Shown here: positions 15,316 through 21,954 of the stretch, piece after piece
Numbering within the stretch: position 1 is the first letter of the stretch
How the letters are laid out: every line of letters starts with the position of its first letter
Source of the DNA: JBBRXJ01 sp038248505
GTDB taxonomy: Bacteria; Bacteroidota; Bacteroidia; Bacteroidales; JBBRXJ01
DNA: 33,188 nucleotides
Reading direction: 5' to 3'
Assembly (NCBI GenBank): GCA_038248505.1
Contig: JBBRXJ010000038.1
Span: forward strand, 1-33,188
Translations under genes and position numbers: made by a program
The notes under the pieces: model-generated
The model's input: only the letters and a program-made list of their open reading frames with translations
What the model was told of the DNA's origin: nothing
The model's database searches: none

Positions 15316-17358
15316 CTAATTAACACTTCGTAATACGAGATATTCGAAAGGTTTCATGTTATAATTACCACTAATATTAACATCATTTATAATATCAAAG
15401 AAACTCGTATTCAAATTAATATTCACAGATTCGCTATTGTGATTAAGAATAAAATAAAACGTAGTACTACCTTTATTTCTGCTTGTTAATTCTATGTTTT
15501 CGGGGAATCCTTTTAGAATTTGGTTTAATGCTAATTCAGATGTATATCTTTTCATAAGAACTTTAATTGCATTATAGTTAAAGAAGCTGCTATAATATAC
15601 GGCCATACCGGAATCGAATTTATTTTCAGTACAAGCGGGCATTCCCTTCATGTAGTCCATTCCCCAAGTACCAATACTTTTTGCTGTATTTAATTTTAGT
15701 ATGTCGGCAAAAACATTAACTGCTAAACTATCATTACCTATATTAATAAAATTGGATGTCGCCGAAGGCATCTGATAACAATTGAAACTACCAACTTCAA
15801 CACCAAATAATTTTGTAAGATAAATGGGCCATGTATTCCACGTCATGCTATTATCAAAATCTTTTACCGCCGTATGTGCGCCTGTAATGAACACACCACC
15901 AGCAGAAACAAATTTCTGAATTTTACTAGCCAACGAAGGACTCATCATAATCATGTACGGTGCAAAAATAATTTTATATTTACTGAAATCGATTTCAAAT
16001 CCAACAATATCAATATTGTATTTTAATTCAGAAGCAGCACGCACAAAATCAGAATAAACTCCAGAAGCTTTTACCTCCTTAGTTAAATATTGATAATCAT
16101 AAACCCATTCATTTTCAAAGTCACGTAATACTGCAATATCAGATTTAATAACTGATCCGAGTATCTCATTACCTATCTTCTGCATTTGATTACCTTCCTT
16201 TTTAAACTCATCATAGCGTTCTCTGGGAGTATTATCCTGATCAAGAACACCATACCAATATTCTTCAGCACCTTTAAGTGCAGTACGCCATCTAAAATGC
16301 GACATGCCATCAGCTCCATGTGCTAACATCTGAAATGCCCAAAGACTCATTTCACCAGGACGTGGTGAACGTAACAAATACGTTTGCCCTCCTGGCCCCG
16401 TTTGTTCTTCCATAATCATGAAACGACCATTAAACCCACGTGATATAGTCGCCATCGTAGCTGCCCAATATTGTGGTTGTTGAACAAAACAAGGATAATT
16501 ATCATGTGAATAAATCTCCATGCCTTTTGTCATCTTGTAATAATCTAAATCTGTAAAGGTTCCATTAGTTGTGATAAAGTCATCAGGGCAATATTTGCGA
16601 ATAATAGCTGTTTGAATATTAAAATACTTAATTCCACTTTCAGATAAAAAACGCTTGTAGTCGAGCATAAGTGAAGGATTATGAAATGATGAGGTGTTAA
16701 TGGGCATGCTAATCTGCATCCATTCTGTATACCACTGACTCCAAAACTTATTTCCCCAACGATTATTTAAACTATCAATGTTTTTATACTTTGTTTCAAG
16801 AAATTTACGAAATTCAATTTGATCATTATTACTGAATGATTCACGAACATGGCAGTGAATTTCATTATCGATTTGCCATCCAATAACATTTTTGTTTTTA
16901 CCATAATGTATAGCTAATGCTTCGGTAATTTTTCGGCAAAATTCCAAATATTTTGGACTACTGTATGAAGTGTGTTGCCTTGTTTGATCGTTGCGTTTTT
17001 CGCCGTTTGGATCAACAACAAGTACTTCGGGATACTTTTGTGTTAGCCACTTGGGGGGCGCTGCAGTTGGTGTGCCTAAAATAACTTTAATATCATATTT
17101 AGCAAAAACGCCTATAGCTCTATCGAATAAATCAAATTGAAATACACCCTCTTCAGGTTCAAAATAATACCAAGCAAACTCCCCAATGCGAACTGTATTA
17201 ACGCCGCATTCTTTCATCATCTGAGCGTCTTTTTCCCACATAGTTTCTGGCCAATGTTCTGGATAATAACATACACCAAAAATGAATGAATTATAGTTGG
17301 ATGCATTCATTTTTAAGCCAGCAAAAAAAACAAGTAGCAATACAATACTTTTTTTCAT
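15316..17358 (-). CDS. GH42 beta-galactosidase, secreted
   Basis: A 680-residue protein. The N-terminal signal peptide is 'MKKSIVLLLVFFAGLKMNAS'. The GH42 TIM barrel opens with 'FGVCYYPEHWPETMWEKDAQ' and 'GVNTVRIGEFAWYYFEPEEG'. The acid/base Glu is E166 in 'GWQIDNEIHCH' and the likely nucleophile is E317 in 'FMIMEEQTGPGG', both at the places known for GH42. A trimerisation-like domain and a beta domain follow. It hydrolyses beta-galactosides, in this setting probably galacto-oligosaccharides from pectic galactan. The ATG at 17356-17358 is chosen over the TTG at 17373 because it gives a proper signal peptide. An inverted repeat upstream (17418-17440) may be an operator. Confidence 0.93.
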   Translation of the reverse strand: MKKSIVLLLVFFAGLKMNASNYNSFIFGVCYYPEHWPETMWEKDAQMMKECGVNTVRIGEFAWYYFEPEEGVFQFDLFDRAIGVFAKYDIKVILGTPTAAPPKWLTQKYPEVLVVDPNGEKRNDQTRQHTSYSSPKYLEFCRKITEALAIHYGKNKNVIGWQIDNEIHCHVRESFSNNDQIEFRKFLETKYKNIDSLNNRWGNKFWSQWYTEWMQISMPINTSSFHNPSLMLDYKRFLSESGIKYFNIQTAIIRKYCPDDFITTNGTFTDLDYYKMTKGMEIYSHDNYPCFVQQPQYWAATMATISRGFNGRFMIMEEQTGPGGQTYLLRSPRPGEMSLWAFQMLAHGADGMSHFRWRTALKGAEEYWYGVLDQDNTPRERYDEFKKEGNQMQKIGNEILGSVIKSDIAVLRDFENEWVYDYQYLTKEVKASGVYSDFVRAASELKYNIDIVGFEIDFSKYKIIFAPYMIMMSPSLASKIQKFVSAGGVFITGAHTAVKDFDNSMTWNTWPIYLTKLFGVEVGSFNCYQMPSATSNFINIGNDSLAVNVFADILKLNTAKSIGTWGMDYMKGMPACTENKFDSGMAVYYSSFFNYNAIKVLMKRYTSELALNQILKGFPENIELTSRNKGSTTFYFILNHNSESVNINLNTSFFDIINDVNISGNYNMKPFEYLVLRSVN

Positions 17359-17417
17359 ATCTATTATTTTCAATACATTTTTAATAATTATTTAAACTGA
17401 TTCCTCTTTTTACTCTA

Positions 17418-17440
17418 GTAATGAAAATCAAGATCATTAC
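17418..17440. promoter_or_regulatory. Inverted repeat upstream of GH42, possible operator
   Basis: GTAATGA (17418-17424) and TCATTAC (17434-17440) are perfect complements 9 bases apart, lying 60 bases upstream of the GH42 ATG. The size and spacing suit a dimeric repressor or activator. No matching copy was noticed upstream of the other cluster genes. Confidence 0.35.
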
Positions 17441-17491
17441 GCTTTATTTGTTGCTTCAATAAAGTTTGTCCCGAAACACCCTATATTTTTA

Positions 17492-17701
17492 TTACTCAGG
17501 TTTTACTCTATCATCATTTTCCGTCGTGGCTAATTCCATTCTGATCGCATTGGCATGAGTTCGATTAAATAATCTCGAGTGGTCGGAATTTAAGTCTAAC
17601 TGATTTAAATGTAGCTCCGCGGTACTAAAGCCAAATGTCATGTTTTTTAATTTGTGTATTTTAGGTTCATTACAATTATTCAGTTTTTTGTGATAATACA
17701 T
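17492..17701 (-). CDS. Possible 69-residue protein of unknown function
   Basis: A frame with ATG at 17699-17701, 7 bases after the GH28 stop and on the same strand, runs to TAA at 17492. It has no signal peptide, membrane segment or motif I know; the second half is polar ('HLNQLDLNSDHSRLFNRT'). Base composition is slightly less AT-rich than the flanking gap. It could be a small gene, a decayed gene remnant or chance; it fills part of the 350-base gap between GH28 and GH42, the rest of which (17359-17491) holds only the inverted repeat. Confidence 0.22.
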   Translation of the reverse strand: MYYHKKLNNCNEPKIHKLKNMTFGFSTAELHLNQLDLNSDHSRLFNRTHANAIRMELATTENDDRVKPE

Positions 17702-17708
17702 AATCAAA

Positions 17709-19292
17709 TCATTTAATCTTATATGAATCGATTAACAGCTCATCGGTTTTGTCAATAGCATTTTTGTAAAGTGATAGGTCGCAATCTGATATTCTAATGT
17801 TGCTTGTTGACTTCCCTTCCAATGAAAGAAAAGCCAATGCAGTATTTAATGTTCCTGATAATGTTATTGAAAAATCAGAAGAGTTAATAATACGAATCAT
17901 TTTTGATTGCCCTGTTGTATTACATTTAACATTATTTAAAACAACATGCTTCACATCATCAAAAATTATTGCAGGTCTTACATCTTCTTGAATAAAATAG
18001 AGTCGAACATTGTTCAGTGTTAAATTTCGCACATGACGTATAAATAAACCGTACGAAGGAAGTTTAGATCCAAACATTTTTACTTCGGGATAATCCTTTT
18101 CACATTCTGGAACCGTATCGACAATAAGCATTTTATTATATCCCCCAGGTATTGTAATACTAATGTTTTGAAGTGTTAGTCCTTCAATATTATGTCCAGG
18201 TATGCCAGTAATACTAGCTTCAGGAGGTCTTTCAGCAATACCTGTAATGTTTGTTATTGCAATGTTTTTCATTGTTCCCACCTTCTTTTGATCGGGGGCT
18301 ATTAATTCTTGCCCTCTAGCTCTATTTCCAAGCCGAACAAATAGCGGAGTATATACCCCACTTATTACAATATCAGATACTATAATGTTTTCAACATCAG
18401 CTCCATCAACGGTTTCAAGAGCTATTCCGCATAAACCGATATCCCTCATATATAAAGGAATCATTACCCCGCTTTTTCGTATAACACAATTGGTGATAAC
18501 AATATTTTTAAAATCGCCCAATGACTCTGTGCCCATTTTAATAGCATTACAGTTGCTAGCAATAATGCAATTAGTGATTGTAACGTATTCAAGTGGATCC
18601 GTTGTTAGTGTTTTGAGACAAATTCCATCATCATCGGCGTAAATTGTTGATCCGGAAATACTAATATTATTACCTCCAACAATATCAAGCCCATCGTTAT
18701 TTTTATTGACAAAACTATGTACATTAATATCCTGTATTTTTACATTAGTACAAACTACATATTGTTGAACCCAGTTGGCGGAATTTTTAAGCGTAGTTCC
18801 ATTTATAAGAACATTATTACATTTAACAAAACGAATAATCATGGGTCGTGGCAAAAGCTTAATTTTATTTCTATAATCAAACAGCGGTGCGCCACCAACG
18901 CCATCAATCGTACCATAACCTGTTATTGAGATATTTGAAACATGATCGGCAAAAATTAGTGCCGTTATATTTACAGAATCATGTACAAATTTATATTTAC
19001 TGCTCAAGAGTGGATAATCACTTTTATCAGTAGCGCCACATAATTTTGCACCCCGCTCTAAGAAAAGACATACATTGCTTTTCATTTTAATGGTTCCTGT
19101 TACAAAAACACCTTTAGGAATTAATACCGTACCTCCACCAACAGCATTAGCTGAGTCAATTAATTTTTGAATTATAATCGTATTCTTGAATGAGCTATCT
19201 CCTTTAGCTCCAAAATCTTTTATGTTCAAAGGAGTTTGAGCCATAAGAAAACTGCTACAAAAACAACATAAAAAAACGAAATAATGCTTCAT
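17709..19292 (-). CDS. GH28 family (polygalacturonase-like) secreted protein
   Basis: A 527-residue protein from the ATG at 19290-19292, giving the signal peptide 'MKHYFVFLCCFCSSFLMAQ'; upstream in-frame extension is untenable. 'NIKDFGAKGDSSFKNT' opens the right-handed parallel beta-helix typical of GH28, followed by repeated coils rich in N and I ('NISITGYGTIDG', 'NNVLINGTTLKNSANWV'). Catalytic-type acids: NND at 198-200 in place of NTD, and DDD at 220-222. The classical GHG histidine motif is replaced by CNA (248-250). Probable action is on pectic galacturonate-containing chains such as rhamnogalacturonan or a branched pectin rather than plain polygalacturonan (inference). It is first in the minus-strand run leading to GH42, with a promoter candidate at 19398-19431. 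Confidence 0.88.
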   Translation of the reverse strand: MKHYFVFLCCFCSSFLMAQTPLNIKDFGAKGDSSFKNTIIIQKLIDSANAVGGGTVLIPKGVFVTGTIKMKSNVCLFLERGAKLCGATDKSDYPLLSSKYKFVHDSVNITALIFADHVSNISITGYGTIDGVGGAPLFDYRNKIKLLPRPMIIRFVKCNNVLINGTTLKNSANWVQQYVVCTNVKIQDINVHSFVNKNNDGLDIVGGNNISISGSTIYADDDGICLKTLTTDPLEYVTITNCIIASNCNAIKMGTESLGDFKNIVITNCVIRKSGVMIPLYMRDIGLCGIALETVDGADVENIIVSDIVISGVYTPLFVRLGNRARGQELIAPDQKKVGTMKNIAITNITGIAERPPEASITGIPGHNIEGLTLQNISITIPGGYNKMLIVDTVPECEKDYPEVKMFGSKLPSYGLFIRHVRNLTLNNVRLYFIQEDVRPAIIFDDVKHVVLNNVKCNTTGQSKMIRIINSSDFSITLSGTLNTALAFLSLEGKSTSNIRISDCDLSLYKNAIDKTDELLIDSYKIK

Positions 19293-19343
19293 ATTATAAA
19301 ATATTAAGTGATACGAGGAAGTTTTGCAACAATATTTTCCATC

Positions 19344-19365
19344 TTCTTTGCCGCGGCGAACTCCC
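19344..19365 (-). repeat. Copy of the GC-rich palindromic repeat in the GH28 leader
   Basis: The plus strand reads TTCTTTGCCGCGGCGAACTC. On the minus strand this aligns with the copy at 4655-4677 (GAGTT, CGCCGCGGC, AAGAAG), differing by two missing T and one base. It lies about 55-75 bases upstream of the GH28 ATG, inside the predicted 5' leader. Confidence 0.45.
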
Positions 19366-19397
19366 ATCTTTCAGCAATAAATTTCAGTACATATTTC

Positions 19398-19431
19398 TCA
19401 AACATATAAATAAAATCCCTATTCTACACAA
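19398..19431 (-). promoter_or_regulatory. Candidate full promoter for the minus-strand GH28
   Basis: On the minus strand TTTG (19428-19431) is followed after 22 bases by TATGTTTG (19398-19405), matching the Bacteroidota -33 TTTG and -7 TAnnTTTG elements at close to normal spacing. Transcription would begin near 19390, leaving a leader of about 95-100 bases that contains the GC-rich repeat. Confidence 0.5.
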
Positions 19432-19599
19432 ATTAAAAGATTTAATGACAAAAAAAATCAAAATCAATATACTGAGGCAATAAACGATAGGGTTTTAAAG
19501 AAGATGCCATTGCTTTGTGTATACTCATATAGTGTTAAAAGTAAAGCTGTTACATAAAATATAGATGACGAATTTTAATCGTTTTAAAAACTAGATTAT

Positions 19600-19614
19600 C
19601 TATCTTAAAATAAA
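19600..19614 (+). repeat. 15-base motif shared with 10160-10174
   Basis: CTATCTTAAAATAAA, identical to the copy upstream of the ligase-like gene and at a similar distance from the start codon (42 bases here). Possible promoter or regulator site; AT-rich, so chance is not excluded. Confidence 0.3.
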
Positions 19615-19656
19615 TTGTAAATTGCAGGAATAATAATCAAATTAAAAACAAAAAAC

Positions 19657-21204
19657 ATGAAAAAGATTTTCATTCTACTTTTCCCTCTGCTTTTATTAGC
19701 ATGCCATCAAAATAAAAATCATTACTCTATATGTGATTTTGGAGCAAAAGGTGATTCATCAAGTTTAAATACCTTATCAATACAAAAGGCCATTGACGCT
19801 GCCAGTATAAAAGGAGGCACAGTTATTGTACCTTCTGGTAAATATATTACTGGAACCATATTTATTAAAAGTAATGTTTGCTTGCAGCTCATGCCAAATT
19901 CATTTTTAATTGGTTCGGGAAATATTAATGATTATGCAACGATGACTTGGGGACACCACGAAGATAGAACACCTTGGCATTTAATAGTAGCTAAAGATGC
20001 GAAGAATATTCGTATTACAGGCTTAGGAACGATTGATGGTAATGGTCCTACATTTTGGGAGAAAGAACGTAAAACGAGTTGGAGCTTTTACCATGAAATT
20101 GAATACAGACCAAGCCCAATGGTAGAAATTCAAGATTGTGAAAATGTAATTATAGAAAATATTACAATAACAAATAGCGCTGGTTGGACATTACACCCTT
20201 ATAATAGTAAGAATGTAAAGATAAATGGAATTACTATAAAAAATAATTTATTCGGTCCAAATACTGATGGAATAGATGTTACAGGTTGCGAAGATGTAAT
20301 GATAAGTAATTGTAATATTTCAGGTGGTGATGATGCCATTGCTTTAAAAACTACCGAAGATTCAAAAGAATGTAAACGTATAACAGTTACAAATTGTATT
20401 CTTGAAAGCAATTGTGTAGCTGTTCGCATAGGTTTTGAAAGTCGTAAAGATTTTAGTGATATTGTTGTGAGCAACTGTGTTGTAAAAAATGCATCGCGTG
20501 CTATTGATTTAAGAACCTTTGAAGGCGGAAATATAAATAATGTTTTATTTTCAAATATTAATGGTCAAATTAATTCAGGCTGGGTAGCTGACCGATTGAT
20601 TGAAATTGATGCAGACACAATTAATACCCCATATAGCGTTAAGATAAAGGAACACCCTGACTGCGGTAAAAAGAAGCCAGTGTATAAAGTTGGTAGTATT
20701 ACAAACGTTCGTTTTGAAGGAATTTACTTCAAAACAATGGGTCGCATTATGATGGCCGCAGGCAATAATGCATTGGTTAAAAATATCTCTTTCTCAGATA
20801 TAAATATGCAGTTTATTATGCTTGATGATCCTTATGATTTTGGCCTTAGAGCAGAAGGAAGTGCTGGCTATTTTAAAAACAAACCTTTTGTTAGATCTGA
20901 ACGTAGTGCTATTGTAGCGGAAAATGTTGTGAACCTAAGCGTAGATAAACTCAATGTTAGCTGGCCAGTATATCCGATAACTGACGAGTGTTTATTAATG
21001 ATAAGTGGACTTCAGTCATACAATCCGCAATACTATAAAGGCAACGAAGAAAAAATTCGCAACGGAGAAATAAAACCAGCTTTTGGAATATTTAGTGGAA
21101 AAAATCTAATTGGAGGAACAATTGATGTGAGTGGCTGTAAGTCATCAGAAAAAGGAATAGCAAAGATTCATCTTGTTAATTCTGATATAGTGGTTAGGCA
21201 ATAA
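19657..21204 (+). CDS. GH28 family (polygalacturonase-like) lipoprotein
   Basis: A 515-residue protein. The lipoprotein signal 'IFILLFPLLLLAC' puts the lipidated Cys at 16, so it is probably membrane-anchored, unlike the other GH28, which has a plain signal peptide. The beta-helix start 'SICDFGAKGDSSSLNT' is nearly the same as in the other GH28. Catalytic motifs: NTD at 202-204 and GGDD with D225-D226; the classical GHG is replaced by CVA (253-255) in 'SNCVAVRIGFES'. The divergent orientation and partial sequence likeness suggest old paralogues with different substrates or locations. Likely hydrolysis of pectic chains. The gene ends at a strong terminator (21218-21252). Confidence 0.9.
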   Translation: MKKIFILLFPLLLLACHQNKNHYSICDFGAKGDSSSLNTLSIQKAIDAASIKGGTVIVPSGKYITGTIFIKSNVCLQLMPNSFLIGSGNINDYATMTWGHHEDRTPWHLIVAKDAKNIRITGLGTIDGNGPTFWEKERKTSWSFYHEIEYRPSPMVEIQDCENVIIENITITNSAGWTLHPYNSKNVKINGITIKNNLFGPNTDGIDVTGCEDVMISNCNISGGDDAIALKTTEDSKECKRITVTNCILESNCVAVRIGFESRKDFSDIVVSNCVVKNASRAIDLRTFEGGNINNVLFSNINGQINSGWVADRLIEIDADTINTPYSVKIKEHPDCGKKKPVYKVGSITNVRFEGIYFKTMGRIMMAAGNNALVKNISFSDINMQFIMLDDPYDFGLRAEGSAGYFKNKPFVRSERSAIVAENVVNLSVDKLNVSWPVYPITDECLLMISGLQSYNPQYYKGNEEKIRNGEIKPAFGIFSGKNLIGGTIDVSGCKSSEKGIAKIHLVNSDIVVRQ

Positions 21205-21217
21205 CATGAGTAATTAT

Positions 21218-21252
21218 AAAATAGGCGACTATATTGCTTCGCCTATTTTTTT
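21218..21252. terminator. Intrinsic bidirectional terminator
   Basis: AAAATAGGCGA (21218-21228) pairs perfectly over 11 bp with TCGCCTATTTT (21239-21249) around a 10-base loop, followed by T through 21254. It lies in the 48-base gap between the convergent GH28 (ends 21204) and GIN-domain gene (ends 21253), and can serve both. Confidence 0.88.
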
Positions 21253-21954
21253 TTATTCTTCAAACAGCACGTCGCCACCTAAATTCTTTTTAACAAATTG
21301 TTTAGCTGGTTTTCCCATCACATTAATTTTGCCGGCACCGCTTGCGTTCGCAATGATTGATTCTTTAACATTCACCTTAGCATTTGCACCCGTGTAGGCA
21401 TTAACTTCGGCAAATTTTACTACCATATCAAATGCGCTAAGAGTTGCTTTTGATGAAACATCTGCATCCATTCGCTCACAGCTGCCTTCTAAAACAACTA
21501 GGCCCCCATTTTTCGTATCAATATCTAAGAAGATAAAATGCCCTTTAAGATCAATTCGAGAGCCTGTAATTGCGTCGATTTTAAGCGTTTTTATGGTATC
21601 CGTAGAGCTCATATACACTTCTGCGTCAGCAAGCGTTTTAATTGCTCTAATATAGCGTGAATGAACATCCATTGTAACATGAATGTCTTTGCCTAATTTT
21701 GTTTTAATTATAAGAGCCGAATCTATTACCTCAGCATATATATCTTCTGGTGTTAAACCTTCCCACTTCTTAACAATTACGCCCTCATCATTACCATAAA
21801 AAAGATTTACAATTACACTTCCACTTACAGAAATAGTATTAAAATTTTTTAAATTTGCTTTAACCAGGTTTTGAGCAAAGCCAATAGCAGATGAGATTAG
21901 CATTAAAGTTAGTACTAAAAGTAATCTACTCAAATAATTTTTTGATATCTTCAT
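21253..21954 (-). CDS. GIN-domain (DUF2807) secreted protein
   Basis: A 233-residue protein. The start at 21952-21954 gives a signal peptide 'YLSRLLLVLTLMLISSAIGFAQ'. The body is a repetitive beta-strand pattern, 'FNTISVSGSVIVNLFYG' then 'ALIIKTK', 'IDAITGSRIDLKG', 'AFDMVVKFAEVNAYTGANAKVNV' and 'ANASGAGKINVMGKP', typical of the putative auto-transporter adhesin head GIN domain that is abundant in Bacteroidota. The true role of these proteins is unknown. Its start overlaps the 3' end of the SNF2 helicase by 29 bases, so expression is likely coupled to that gene. Confidence 0.85.
   Translation of the reverse strand: MKISKNYLSRLLLVLTLMLISSAIGFAQNLVKANLKNFNTISVSGSVIVNLFYGNDEGVIVKKWEGLTPEDIYAEVIDSALIIKTKLGKDIHVTMDVHSRYIRAIKTLADAEVYMSSTDTIKTLKIDAITGSRIDLKGHFIFLDIDTKNGGLVVLEGSCERMDADVSSKATLSAFDMVVKFAEVNAYTGANAKVNVKESIIANASGAGKINVMGKPAKQFVKKNLGGDVLFEE

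Larger units (their letters stand above)
19293..19656. other. 364-base divergent intergenic region between the two GH28 genes
   Basis: It holds the leader and candidate promoter of the minus-strand GH28 (19398-19431), a repeat copy with a GCCGCGGCGAA core (19344-19365) and the 15-base motif at 19600-19614 upstream of the plus-strand GH28. No gene is seen. As the shared control region of divergent pectinase genes it is the likeliest site for a cluster regulator to bind. Confidence 0.6.
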
